Shown: in pieces, positions 24,611 through 36,251 of the stretch
Layout: every line of letters begins with the position of its first letter
Position numbering within the stretch: position 1 is the first letter of the stretch
From: Mactromeris polynyma
Taxonomy: Eukaryota; Mollusca; Bivalvia; Venerida; Mactridae
Length of the DNA stretch: 64,000 nucleotides
Direction: 5' to 3'
Assembly: GCA_032209605.1 (NCBI GenBank)
Contig: JASFXZ010000018.1
Location: 8,373,904-8,437,903, forward strand
Program-made: the position numbers and the translations under genes
The notes under the pieces: generated by a model
What the model was told of the DNA's origin: nothing
The model's database searches: none
The model's input: the letters and a program-made list of their open reading frames with translations, nothing else

Positions 24611-25155
24611 GTGGACGGATGTTTGGCCAACGGATGATTTGGCCCGGACGTTTCGTCCTAGGACTTTTTGCCTTTGACCTTTTGGCCATCGATTCTTATC
24701 AAATAGGATTTTTTGGCCAAATCACTATTTTCCTTGCTATAACTCTATTTATATAAGAAACTTATTTAGTATAAGAAAACTATTAAGTATAAGAACATTA
24801 TATTAATAATGTTTATAATATAAATGTACTTTCACACATTTTTAATCCAAACTACAATGTTGTTATCTAATTAACAGTTTATTGCAAACATATTGTCTTT
24901 TTTCACACATTTCGTAACAAACAATTTATCTTTCCCACACTTTTTTTGCACATGAAAACACTTCGTTATTTAGATATAGAGATATATTGATAATAAAATA
25001 TTAAATAAAATAAAAATTGTCTTACTATATCTGGCTTTTAAACCTGTCTGGCCAAAAAGTCCTATTTGATAAGAATAGCTGACCAAAAAGTCCTAGGTCA
25101 AAAGGTCCTAGGACGAAACATCCGGGGCGAAACATCCGTTGGCCAAATCGTCCTA
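24611..25155. mobile_element. Non-autonomous element with ~110-bp inverted repeats
   Basis: The left arm (24611-24720) and right arm (25049-25155) are inverted copies. Both contain TTTCGTCCTAGGA, the degenerate submotif TTTGGCC, and TTCTTATCAAATAGGA, in mirror order. Each arm itself repeats short GGAC/TTTGGCC cassettes. The about 330-bp interior is AT-rich and non-coding. Long arms without a gene indicate a MITE or foldback element. No clear target duplication was seen. Confidence 0.65.
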
Positions 25156-25329
25156 AAAAGTTAGAAAAAGGTAATCTGTACAATATTGATGTATGTTACT
25201 GCAGGACTGGGAGCGAATCAAAGATTCCCCCAGTGAAAATATTGTGTGTTTATCTACTATATCGTTAATAGAGAGTCGTTGATACGATAAATGTCAGTAA
25301 AACCCTTCGGTCAGTATTACGTCAAACCG

Positions 25330-25540
25330 AGTGAGTGGTGTGTGGTCCTTGTGCGTATGCGTTTATTCCATACTAGTGTATCATCTCCGTGTGTATGGCG
25401 TTTTGCATAATGTGGGATTTGCCATGCTTACGGACATAGTGCAGATTAACATCAACATTGCAACATGCCATGCAACTAAGCAGCATCAAAATAATATCTT
25501 GATTCTGTACTCCGTTCCTTGATGATCATAAGCACAGAGA
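25330..25540. repeat. Third copy of the 16.1-kb duplicated segment (part)
   Basis: CCATACTAGTGTAT, CTTGATTCTGTACT and CGTTCCTTGATGATCATAA match 16118-16332 in the same order, with an inserted or diverged middle. Confidence 0.6.
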
Positions 25541-27277
25541 ACGTATGAAACGACTAAAAAGTCTTTTGACATGTTACATTTCGTCCGTGAAATCTAGCGG
25601 TTAAATATTATCGATTCTACACGATAAGAACATTCACTGATGAATGGAATTGTTCTTCACGGACACGAGCAAGCAAACACAAGAGCACACAAATATGTTA
25701 GAGTGGACACGGACATATGAACCGTTTATAGGTCCGTGGTGTGGAATAACGGCCAAAATTGCATACATAAAACGTCATAAACACGTTGATAAATTGCCCC
25801 CTCCATGTGACAGACTCGTATTGATATTTCCACGGGTTATTTGATATAGCGGGACAAATAGCACGAGTGTAGACAACACATTTAAACACAGTACGATAAC
25901 ATGTATTTTTTCTTTGTTTCTATTGATTTCAATCGTATCTGTGGTTTTGTGGTAAGCTATAATTTAATAAATACAATGAGTTTATCCAATTCAGGTATTG
26001 AAGTTTTGGACATCAGTTGCTTATACTTAATATATCATCTACTGTGCTGATGTTTTTTAGTTTAATAATATTTCATTGAATTGATACATATAACTTTCAT
26101 ATTTGCACAAACATACAAATAACTTGTACATACATACGAACAAAAGGGTTGGGCCAAAAGTTTTAACAACATTATCTAGGGCCCTCCCCTAAACAATGTT
26201 TTTAACCGTTATAGCCGAAAGTTTTTTCCATGTAGTTCGTTTATGTTTCTCTTAGTGATATCAACGAATAGCACTTTTGGTACTCGAATGTTCTGTCAAC
26301 CTTCCGCACGCATTTTCGAATAAGCAGAGATTAAATGTAACCCAGTAAAGTTAGAGCAATTACAATACATTTATTAAGTAAATAGAGTCATTCAATTTCG
26401 TTGGGTATATGTCATAACGATTCGATTTGAAGTTTGAATATTGAATAGTTTCTACCTTGGTTAGAACTTCGTAGTGAAATGTTGTTATTCCTTGAAATAC
26501 TTTAGTGTTTGTTACATTAAATAATTGATTGCACTTATTTCTTATTCTCATTTATTCGGATAGGAATAGTATAACATGACGAAATACGATTCACAATCGT
26601 ATACAATATAATTTACATGGTTTTGATGGCTTGTAATAGCTGAAATTCATTCCGCCATGTAGCTGGCAAATATAACCAACATATTAATTAATCGATAAAT
26701 TCGATCTTCAACGGAACGACCAAATAATGTACCAATATGCTTTAAATCTGGAAACTCTTGCGTTATTCACGTTAGTGGTTTTCGATATGGTAACTTTTCA
26801 TGAAAGTTAGCAGCAGTGGAAAACTTACATGTGGTGTTAACATTTCTTTAAAATAAAACACTATATTTCCCGTTTTTATTTAGTATTACATGTATTTGTT
26901 AATCTGATGTTTACATTAGTAGTCGCATTGATAATTCTACTTACATTTCTACACTTTTATTTAGTTGTTATTCAATTAGCTAATATTTAAGTCAGTTTTG
27001 TTGTGTATAAGTCAATATTATATATACAAATTTGATCATCACTATTTGCCAATATGCTAATATTTTTTCGGAAAGAAAATGTTTTTGTATGCAGCATTCC
27101 CTGTTCAACTGCTATAATAATGTTAGTAGGTTGGCCAAGTCGATCATGTACAATGAGAATCAGTAATATTTTTATCACAACGATTTCAATGACACAATAC
27201 AACCGGAGATTGTGTATTTATTGACAGTTAAGAGAACAATGGCATCATGTTTTAAGTACAACTTATCTATATTTCAG
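25541..27277. other. Putative intron, nothing recognised
   Basis: AT-rich; short frames without domains. Confidence 0.4.
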
Positions 27278-27478
27278 TTTGTGTTTGGAATATTTCGAGT
27301 GGATGGAACTTCACGATTACAATACCGCAACATAAAAAAAAGTATGCTATTAACGAGACTTTTAACTACGAATGCAAGAAAGGCTATGCGATTATGAAGA
27401 ATGGAAAGTTAGAAACGAATGGGACAGCTACTTGCCATTCAAACCTCACGTTCCGAAAAGTGCAGTGCGAACTGATCA
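27278..27478 (+). CDS. Divergent sushi/CCP domain exon
   Basis: A 201-bp exon with acceptor TATATTTCAG and donor GTAAGT, phase 1 on both sides. It encodes one CCP module: Cys in CVWNISSGWNF, then FNYECKKGYAIM, NGTATC and KVQC, giving the four CCP cysteines in order. Five N-glycosylation sequons (NIS, NFT, NET, NGT, NLT) are present. It is clearly related to the array modules downstream (shared N-T-x(2-3)-Y-x-C-K-x-G-Y core, phase and size) but differs at most positions and lies outside the homogenised array. It lacks the usual Pro after the first Cys and the Trp before the last. CCP modules bind proteins or glycans outside the cell. Confidence 0.82.
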
Positions 27479-29012
27479 GTAAGTATTTAGTGATGCGTAA
27501 TCCAATTGTATTCCGTTTGCAGTGTTATTGAGTTGCATGTCAGTTTCTAACTTTATGGTTACTCGGTACCTCAGCATTTAAGTTCGAGGTTGGAATGCCT
27601 AGTTTAAGCCTCCAGCATTTTACTGACATTTCATAGGCTCTATGCCGTTGTGCCATCTTTATTATGTTGTTGTTGTGGCGTGTAGTCCTGTGTCGTTCTA
27701 TATTCATTTGTTTGAGTTCGTTGCTGATGTGGGATTGTTTTGTTTCTGTGTCCTTATAATTTCTTCCTTGCTGTGGTGTCCCATCCCTACGTGTACCTCC
27801 TGGTCCGTTTGGTATTGTTTGTTCTCTCCCTGCATATACCCGTGTTTATTTCTATATATGTCTTGGGAAGTACTAATTTGTGAATATGAATTTCTCTGCT
27901 CTGCATGTTTCACTTTCTATGAGGCCTTACATGTGAATTACATTATGATCCGATCAAATGTGTTAGTGTGTACTTTGAGTGAGTTGTATTTAGGTTTATA
28001 TTGGTTATAAATATATCTTATGAAAACTCACCAGTATCTAAAGGATTATAAACAACACGTAACATATACAAATTCAAACCGAATGATAAGAACTGGAAAT
28101 AGACGATCTTGCGATGTGTCGTACATGACTTTATTAGTTTTCCTGCGTTTAGATCATTGTTTACTCTTATCCTTCGTGATCGTCATTTTGATAAAATGCC
28201 CTTTTTCAAAATATATCTCGAGAAGACGCTCTCACGCTAAAGTATAGTTTTTCTCATTATGTAAAACAAATGTTGTAGGCCGGTGAATAAAATGTAAGAA
28301 AATAACAATATGAATTATTTCTGTTTAAGCCTTTTAATAAAATTTTCGGAAACGAAATATACAAATATAATATGCATAAATAACAAGCTTGTCTTGAAAC
28401 GAAAGAACCTGAAATGAACAGAGATATACCATTTTAATATAAGTATACATATGTAATATCAACTACTTCTTTCAACAGAACAGAACAGATACTTATTATT
28501 AACACTTGCACATATAGCATCGGCTACAATACATGTAGTATTTACAAATATCGTTCAACGTGAAAAATAAACCTGACAAATAGATCTGTACGTAATATCG
28601 TAATTATAATATTATATAGGTAATAGCAAATACGAAGTGTGTACACTATCAACATTCTACAGATCAAAATACATTTCTAATTGAAAGCGCTTCTTCTGCA
28701 TACCAAGCTAATTGAATAATTTCTTCTTTGACTAAACAACTCCCACATCCTCTCATCGAATTCAATAACAACTTACTGTACAAAGTAAAATGATATAATT
28801 ATGCTTCCATTCATTCGAAATGATCACAAAAGACAGACAAAACAGAGCAAAGCATATTGTCAATTTTCAGTCATACTTAAATATATCAAAAATTATTCAT
28901 ACAAAAATTAATTCATGAGTAATGCAATGAGATTTAATTTGAGTGAATTAGTAAGAATTTAAATTACCATTATGAAATCATATCAACAAAACATGTAAGT
29001 CTATGTAATCTT
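27479..29012. other. Putative intron, nothing recognised
   Basis: Includes a T-rich stretch at 27640-27960 giving a 122-codon Cys/Tyr/Leu frame that looks like composition rather than a protein. The remainder is AT-rich without domains. Confidence 0.4.
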
Positions 29013-29836
29013 TTAATCGTCTCCAAGACCCGTCTGGTTAACTAATGTGATCGTGCCTCGATTGGAGGAACCAAACAACACGAACACAATAAACAATAGT
29101 CCTATCAACGCAAACACTGAAACAAATAGAAAATCTGTCATTTGACCTCTGTTGATAATTTCTCATTCGGATAATTACATAAAGACTGCAGTCGATTAAA
29201 AAAACCTAGATGTTGCTTTTGATGTGCTGACATCTTATTTTTACAATTTTTTCGACGCAACATTCTGAGAAGAAATTCTTTGTTTTACATTTTTAAAGAC
29301 AAAACAAGATCTTATAGTGTTTCGCCTTCTTGCCAGTCAGAAATAATACATAAACTTAATATTCTAATTTTAAACACGTGTTAAATGCAAAGACAAATAT
29401 GCACTTCTAAAAAATCTGATTAGGTGACCGATAATTGTAAAACGGTTAGCACAGAATTTTCCGCAAAACTAATATAACATTTATTGGTTAGTGTAAGATG
29501 AAATTAGTTTTTTAAAACAGTTATAAATGAAATTTCACTTTTGATGCAAATATATGAAATTGGTGTCTTTGGAAATTGATACCACAAACAATATAAATGA
29601 ACGTGATTATGATATTGAAATTAATTGTTTATATGCCGAGCATGCACGTGATGATGATAAAACAGTCGACATAGTAAGATCAAAATAAGGAATAATAACA
29701 TATACTAACGGCCACCATTTTGCGAGTTTCTACTGTTTCCATATGAAGGATAGTAGGACTGATAATAGCTACAGAGTGCTGTATCTAATGCCAACAGACT
29801 CACTACACTTAACAACAAAATGGTGTACCACTTCAT
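29013..29836 (-). CDS. Small two-exon gene: signal peptide, Tyr-rich segment, TM helix
   Basis: Minus strand. Exon 1 coding part 29836-29710 starts ATGAAGTGG after a 10-base leader and an acceptor TTTTATTTTCAG, so an upstream untranslated exon is implied. It encodes a signal peptide (MKWYTILLLSVVSLLALDTA, then LC) and a Ser/Tyr/Asn-rich segment (SYYQSYYPSYGNSRNSQNGG). The donor is GTTAGT. Exon 2 coding part 29116-29013 follows acceptor TTGTTTCAG, joins in phase 1, and encodes a hydrophobic helix (LFALIGLLFIVFVLF) and a short tail ending GLGDD before TAA. Total 76 residues. It is probably a small type I membrane protein, or is processed to a secreted Tyr-rich peptide. I do not recognise the family. 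It lies antisense within the putative host intron between CCP exons. Confidence 0.6.
29117..29707 (-). other. Intron of the small antisense gene
   Basis: Bounded by GT (29709-29708) and AG (29118-29117) on the minus strand. AT-rich; no other feature seen. Confidence 0.5.
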
Positions 29837-29846
29837 TGTGTCGTCC

Positions 29847-31810
29847 CTGAAAATAAAAGTTAATTAAGCGATACATATCATGATCTATATAAGTACAGAC
29901 ATATGTTTGCCTTCGCTTTTAAAAATAAATCTTTTAATAAAATGGAAAAGAAATATGTAAAATCATATTCATCCGTACTAATTTTTGAGATATGTGCCTC
30001 GCCAGATACGCACATTTTGATACTTTTTGAAAACAGAAAGCAGTAAGTAATATATTTAAAAATATATAAATGCTTGTTCGGACATACAAACACCTTATTT
30101 TGTAAATATATACACAATGTAATTGATAAAATTTGTTTAGTACTGCATATAATTATGTGCTATTTTTATAAATCTAAAAGTAATCAGTCCAAACATTATA
30201 AACATTATGTGATAAAATATTACAATAACATCAACCATATTTTGGACACCAATTTTTCCGTATTTGTTTCACTAAAAGGCGTAAATATTTCAATTCCTAG
30301 TTATCTTACTCAGATTGTATATACTTCACTCAATATACGTATTGTCATACTATGGAAAACTAACAATACGAACTACATTCAAACGTATATTTTGAAATAT
30401 AATGCATTATCTTCTCTGCAGAGAATGAAAAACTTAGCTGTACCCGATATAAACATAGGATCACGATTTACGGCACATACACTTATGTAAAGGCACAAAA
30501 CTGCAAAAATGACCAACGCACAATTTTTTGGTTTATATAAGTCTATTCCATGGTCGGTACTTAATTAACAAAATAAAAATGTAAACGAAACGCGAAATAT
30601 CATAATCAATTCCACTTGTATAAATTCACGCCATAGAAAACTTATTCAAATATTCATCAAAATCATTATACATTTGGGAAACAATTATGAACAAGGTTTT
30701 AAATTCCACAAAGTCCCACAAATACCTGTTTCATATACGACCTGCGCTTCGCAAGTGAAAGGCTTGACATTCAAATGTGATTTATACTATGAAGTCAATG
30801 AATTTTGTCACTACGACGAACACATAAATAAAGCGGAACAAAATTTTAATAAAACTATAATGCCAAGGGCAATTTATTGAAATAAAAGCTAGTCACGGGG
30901 TCATTAAAGATGGCAAATGTACCTCAATTTAGGACAGAGTTAATGTTCAGTACAATTCTAGAGCTATGAGAATTCCATGACAGACAACATATTTTACAGT
31001 GTGTGTTTAGTCCAGATATATGGTACTTTGAGGTAGTTGAGTGAAATACATCAACTACTTGTGGTAGACATTCGTGTCCATCTATTTTAAATTCTGCCAG
31101 AATCTATGTTAACATTACAGTCCGGAAACATAGTAAAAGCGAACACAATGATGGGCCGCACGCAAATACATGTATACAACGGACAGCCATTCCATTCTGC
31201 CGAACTCAACGGAAACAGGAGCAGTGTATTTAGAAACCACTCTGACTCTATACATAGTACCATGCAACAAGTTAAAGCATACATATGGGTATCTTGAAAG
31301 TGATGTCAAAATGACAGATGCATTTCGTATCTATTTTGAAATCAATATGTATTATGTAGTTGTATTTACTTTAAACGTTTGTTGTGCATCCTTGCTCGGC
31401 CAATATTGAAATGACCAAACCCAACACGTGACCTTTCTCGTCTAGTGTTACGTGAAGAACGCGAAAGGATGTCAGCATTTTTGGCGGGAACATCTTGTTA
31501 CTTCCGGCCTTATCAAAGATCTTCAAAGGGTCCGATTCCATATCCGAAATAATCGTTACTGTGCAGTTCTACCAGACAAGAAAAAAAAACGTTTCATTCC
31601 CGCCAACATTAACATGATCACAGACATTGACAGGGAGTGCAGTGTCCTAAAATAATTAACTACTTGTATAACCTATTAAGATTTGTTTTTGTCCTTTCCT
31701 AAAATATTGAACGTTATAATGACCGCCACGTCACGGTCCTGTTCCCTGTCCCTATATAAAATCAATCAATTATATCTTTTCAAAGAATGAAATAAGATGT
31801 GGTGATATTT
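29847..31810. other. No confident gene
   Basis: AT-rich. A 138-codon frame (30074-30490) looks compositional. Fragments near 30740 (GLTFKCDLYYEV) and 31200-31320 (LTLYIVPCNKL..TYGYLESD) faintly recall CCP modules but lack the cysteine set and splice sites. Near 31740-31785 the sequence ends in CTATATAAAATCAATCAAT, which resembles a LINE-type 3' tail. Confidence 0.3.
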
Positions 31811-32075
31811 CAGCTTCAAGAATTCGCGAATTCAACTTCAAGAATTCACGAGTTCAACTTGATAATTTCACAATCCGAACTTCACGATTTGAAATTGAAG
31901 TTGAAGTCGTTAATTGGTGAAATTCAAATCGTGAATCTGAAATTATGAAGTCGTGAAGTTGAAATCATGAATTCAAGAAGTTGAAATCGTGACTTCATGA
32001 AGTTGAAATCTTGAATTCGTGGATGAAATTGTGAATTCATAAGGTTGAATTTGAGAATGCTTGAAGCCGAAATGT
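31811..32075. repeat. Degenerate ~20-bp repeat with inverted symmetry
   Basis: Left of about 31895 the motif runs as TTCAACTTCA-AGAATTCACG. To the right it runs as the reverse complement, GAAGTTGAAATCGTGAATTC, about eight times with substitutions (GAAGTCGTGAAGTTGAAATC and similar). The polarity therefore switches once inside the block. Confidence 0.75.
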
Positions 32076-32850
32076 CATCATCAGGCTTTCGTAGTTTTAT
32101 TGCCAACTTCACACTGATTGTCGGTATGTTTTGTCATGCATTATTCATTTTAGCTTACCCCCAGAGTTCTGCCGATGTACATAATACATGTATATACTAG
32201 TTAAGTATTGAACAACAAATAAGTAAAAATGACTTAGCATAGTCTTTGGCGTAAGCGGTCAAAATTCTTTGTATGATGAATAGGCACATTCATTATTCTT
32301 AAAGATTTCCCAACTGTCTAATCTTATAACTTAATCGTCCATTCAAATACCACACCGTAATAATTATCGTGCAATTGACCAAAACTCGATTCTATTACCG
32401 AATTTTCCAACAAGTTGAGTGAAAGAGTACCCACCGGACGTGGATTGAGTTATAGGCACCGTTTCACTGGCTTTTTAATGACATTTACAGCTATCGATCT
32501 CCATGCCACTTGCTAACATGCATATGGAATCATCACCGTCCCTGTAAATAAAATGTAAATAAACACTTAATGATTATTGGCAAAAATGTAACTACATAAT
32601 CGTTAAATATTATGTCATTCTTTTCAAACTAAAGAACATTTTCAATAATCATCCTAATAAATTAGGATAGGTCCCAGCGAAAAACAAGAGCATTTGTTAA
32701 GCATTTTTAAACGGACAGTAATTACTCTGATTTAGTGCATTGAACTTTATCGCAATCTAGCCATGTTTTGTTGTATGTGAAATTAATGTTTTTATTCCAT
32801 GATGGCAAGTATTCTAGTATAAATTATGTACTTCATACGAATATATAATC
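32076..32850. other. No recognisable gene
   Basis: AT-rich. No CCP exon or array-type intron sequence was found here, so the homogenised array does not extend this far left. Confidence 0.45.
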
Positions 32851-32853
32851 TGA

Positions 32854-33084
32854 GGGACCGCAGTGGTCAAGTGGTTTTGATTATTCAAATCACTTGCCCT
32901 TCCGGCTTTCGGTTCAAATCCCACCCAAGTCAACATAATTGGTAAATGAGAAAGCCATCTAGCTGGCTCATGGTAGGTCAATGGTCCCACCCTGGTGTCC
33001 ACCTGATGTTTTCTTCCATCTTATCAGCTAGAGTAGTCACTACATGTCCCAGGCCGTTTATGTGACTAACAGTCCCATTACAAT
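32854..33084 (+). mobile_element. tRNA-derived SINE at the left edge of the CCP array
   Basis: The tRNA-like head carries an A box TGGTCAAGTGG (32864-32874) and a B box GGTTCAAATCC (32911-32921), spaced as in RNA polymerase III internal promoters. A non-tRNA body follows (GCTGGCTCATGGTAGGTCAA and CATGTCCCAGGCCG). Array-type intron sequence (AATGATGAAATCGGAGTGTG) begins right after it. Confidence 0.75.
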
Positions 33085-33189
33085 ATACGTATGGAATTAA
33101 ATGATGAAATCGGAGTGTGTTTACCGCATTCAGATATGAAATGAGTTTCTAGAGGAAATATTAACATGTGGATAAAATGGAGATTAATT

Positions 33190-33242
33190 TGAGAGAGGGA
33201 AATGAAGAGAGAGAGAGAGAGAAAGAGAGAGACAAAGAGAGA
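33190..33242 (+). repeat. (GA)n microsatellite
   Basis: Longest GA tract of the array's long-intron type. Shorter versions recur in every unit just after GAACATTAATTTGA. Confidence 0.85.
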
Positions 33243-33509
33243 AGTGACAGAGCGACAGAGATATGATGGTTGTTGGTGAGACGGTGCTCTTTCTTCCGGG
33301 TTATGTGCTACGTCTGCTACGCGTGTGTGCGATACTGGGTGTCTGTTTCTGTCTATCTATGAACCTTTGTGTGTGAGAAAGAGATCGGAACGGAAAGTAT
33401 GAAACTGAGGATTTGTATAGAGTGATACATATTTTATTGCGGCAATTTGTATAGAGCACTGCAAAATATGTTTACTGTTATTGAAATACTATTCTCTTCC
33501 AATTTGTAG

Positions 33510-33707
33510 AATGCGGTATTCCAACAAAGTATAACAACAGCATTGAGTGGAACACTACGAGTCCAGCAGTTGAGTTCAATCAGACATTTTCGTACAGATG
33601 TAAAACTGGTTATGGCCTGAGCAATAGCATATCTTATTACACACTACGTACAGACACATGTTCAGAAAATGGAACGTTCGAAAAAATACAAGCATGTGTT
33701 GTGGTCG
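33510..33707 (+). CDS. CCP exon 1 (single-exon unit)
   Basis: The module type for the whole array is 198 bp, acceptor CCAATTTGTAG, donor GTAAGT, phase 1 at both ends, encoding a 66-residue CCP module. Cys1 is in the opening CGIPTKY, Cys2 in SYRCKTGYG, Cys3 in TDTCSENG and Cys4 in IQACVVV; Phe stands where CCPs usually have Trp before Cys4. Distinctive here are FNQTFSY, SYYTL (loss of the NYT sequon) and the FEKIQACVVV ending. The exon has the acceptor side of a first exon and the donor side of a second exon, so it is a fusion type. Confidence 0.88.
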
Positions 33708-33842
33708 GTAAGTCGTTTTTACATTGTTGTCAAGTTATTGGCGGGAATAATGATATCTTTCATCCCACGGTTTTATAATGATTAATTCGAAGTGTGTTTA
33801 CCGCATTTATACGAAAAATTAGTCTCTAGAGAAAATATTAAT

Positions 33843-34258
33843 ACATCGGAACACGATTATAACAAATTTCTGGGGACCTGGAGATTTATTTCGTTATATC
33901 CATACTCTGTTATATCCATACAGCGACATTTCATTGTAAATATATAAATTTTGTTATTACATCCATTACTGTTGGCTTGTTTTTTTTACACCTGATCTGG
34001 ATTTGTGGGTAATCACATGATACAGACAGAACATGCATTGTATTTTTGAATTTCCTTTTAACAGAGTATGCTTGCATTAACCTATGCATTTTGGACCCAC
34101 AAAATACTATGTTATATCCAAAATTATGCTTTATCCAAATTTATTATAACTGTATAATGAAATAATACAATAAAGAAGAGCTTTGTCGGGGAATATAAAT
34201 TACTACATACTATCCAATTATTCGTTATATCCGAGTACGTTTTAAATGTGTTCAACTG
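33843..34258 (+). repeat. Intronic MITE-like segment amplified with the array (type copy)
   Basis: Starts near CGATTATAACAAATTTCTGG and ends near CGTTATATCCGAGTACGTTT. Internal CGTTATATCC/TGTTATATCC motifs recur, and the ends are imperfectly inverted. A copy sits in every long intron, so it predates the amplification. Confidence 0.35.
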
Positions 34259-34548
34259 TAAATGGAAAAAATGAACATTAATTTGATAGAGGGAATGGCG
34301 AGAGAGAGAGAGGGTGTGTGTGTTTGTGCGACTGTGCGTTTTCTTGCTAGTTTGTGTGCTATGTGTGCAACGTGTGCGTGCGTGTGTGATTATGTGTGTC
34401 TGTGTGCCTTTGTGTGTGAAAAAGAGATCGCCAAATATGAGACTGAGATATTATGTTCGAGTGATACATATTTTCTTTCGGCAATTTATTTAGAGCAGTG
34501 CAAAATGTGTTTACTGTTATTGAAATATTGTTCTCTTCCAATTTGTAG

Positions 34549-34746
34549 AATGCGGTATTCCAACAAAGTATAACAACAGCATTGAGTGGAACACTACGAG
34601 TCCAGCAGTTGAGTTCAATATGACATTGTCGTACAGATGTAAAACTGGTTATGGCCTGAGCAATAGCATATCTAATTACACACTACGTACAGACACATGT
34701 TCAGAAAATGGAACGTTCCAACATATTCAAAAATGTGTTATAGTCA
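34549..34746 (+). CDS. CCP exon 2 (doublet first)
   Basis: CGIP start, FNMTLSY in place of FNKT (sequon kept), ending FQHIQKCVIV. Separated from exon 3 by a 133-bp intron. Confidence 0.88.
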
Positions 34747-34879
34747 GTAAGTCGTTCTTACATTGTTGTCAAGTTATTGGCTAAAATAATGATATATTTG
34801 TTGTCACGATTTTCTATTTGTATCAAGTTGTGCAAAATGTTTTACTGTTATTGAAATATTGTTCTCTTCCAACTTGTAG

Positions 34880-35077
34880 AATGCGGTTTTCCAACGAAGT
34901 ATAACAACAGCATTGAGTGGAACACGACGAGTTCAGCAGTTGAGTTCAATAAGACATTGTCGTACAGATGTAAAACTGGTTATGGCCTGAGCAATAGCAT
35001 ATCTAATTACACACTACGTACAGACACATGTTCAGAAAATGGAACGTTCCAACATATTCAAAAATGTGTTGTAGTCA
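34880..35077 (+). CDS. CCP exon 3 (doublet second)
   Basis: CGFP start and TTSSAVEF, the second-exon type. Ending FQHIQKCVVV, a mix of the two C-terminal variants. Confidence 0.88.
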
Positions 35078-35920
35078 GTAAGTCGTTTTTACATTGTTGT
35101 CAATTTATTGGCGGGTATAATGATATCTTTCATCCCACGGTTTTAAAATGATTAATTCGAAGTGTGTTTACCGCATTTAGACGACAATTAGTCTCTATAG
35201 AAAATATTAATACAGCGAAACACGATAATAACTAATTTCTTGGGACCTGCAGATTTATTTCGTTATATCCATACTCTGTTATAACCATACAGCGACATTT
35301 CGTTAAAATTGTATAGATATAAATTTTGTTATTACATCCATTACTGTTGGCTTGTTTATTGTTTACACCTGAACTAGATGTGTGTGTAATCATGATACAG
35401 AATATTCATTGTATTTGTGAATTACGTTATAACAGAGTACGTTTGCATTAAAGTATGCCTTTTGGGACCCACACAATACTATGTTATATCCAAAATTATG
35501 CTTTATCCAAATTCATTATAACTATATAATGAAAAAATACAATAAGGAAGAGCTTGGTCGGGGAATATAAATTAATACATACTATCCAATTTTTCGTTAT
35601 AACCGAGTACGTTTTAAGTGTGTTCAACTGTAAATGGAAAAAAAATGAACATTAATTTGATAGAGGGAATGGCGAGAGAGAGAGAGGGTGTGTGTGTTTG
35701 TGCGACTGTGCGTTTTCTTGCGTATTGTGTGCTATATGTGCAACGTGTGCGTGCTTGTGTGATTATGTGTGTCTGTATGCCTTTGTGTGTGAGAAAGAGA
35801 TCGCCAAATATGAGACTGAGGAAATATGTTCGTGTGATACATAATTTCTTTCGGCAATTTGTATAGAGCAGTGAAAAATCTTTTACTGTTATTGAAATAT
35901 TGTTCTCGTCCAATTTGTAG

Positions 35921-36118
35921 AATGCGGCAGTCCAACAAAGTATAACAACAGCATTGAGTGGAACACTACGAGTCCAGTAGTTGAGTTCAATAAGACATTG
36001 TCGTACAGATGTAAAACTGGTTATGGCCTGAGCAATAGCATATCTAATTACACACTACGTACAGACACATGTTCAGAAAATGGAACGTTCCAACATATTC
36101 AAAAATGTGTTATAGTCA
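35921..36118 (+). CDS. CCP exon 4 (doublet first)
   Basis: CGSP start (Ser for Ile) and SPVVEF; ending FQHIQKCVIV. The same subtype recurs as exons 8 and 22. Confidence 0.88.
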
Positions 36119-36251
36119 GTAAGTCGTTCTTACATTGTTGTCAAGTTATTGACTGGAATAATGATATATTTTTTGTCACGATTTTCTATTTGTATCAAGT
36201 TGTGCAAAATGGTTTACTGTTATTGAAATATTGTTCTCTTCCAATTTGTAG

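Noticed and set aside
27642..28010. 122-codon hydrophobic Cys/Tyr-rich frame
   Set aside because: T-rich composition gives this bias. No signal-peptide-like start and no splice support.
30074..30490. 138-codon frame
   Set aside because: Asn/Tyr/Lys/Ile-rich, as expected from AT-rich DNA; no motif.
30690..31330. Possible decayed CCP exons (GLTFKCDLYYEV, VPCNKL fragments)
   Set aside because: Only one or two cysteines fit and no matching acceptor/donor pair was found. Too weak to call.
31450..31790. Possible LINE 3' end on the + strand
   Set aside because: The ATCAATCAAT tail is suggestive, but the 67-codon frame upstream shows no family motif I can name.
32480..32560. Antisense acceptor TTTACAG followed by GGACGGTGATG, resembling the start of the small antisense gene
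   Set aside because: Similarity is limited to a few bases and the reading frame has no signal peptide.
32854..32927. Functional tRNA gene
   Set aside because: A and B boxes are present, but the acceptor-stem halves do not pair and a SINE body follows, so it is a tRNA-derived SINE head.
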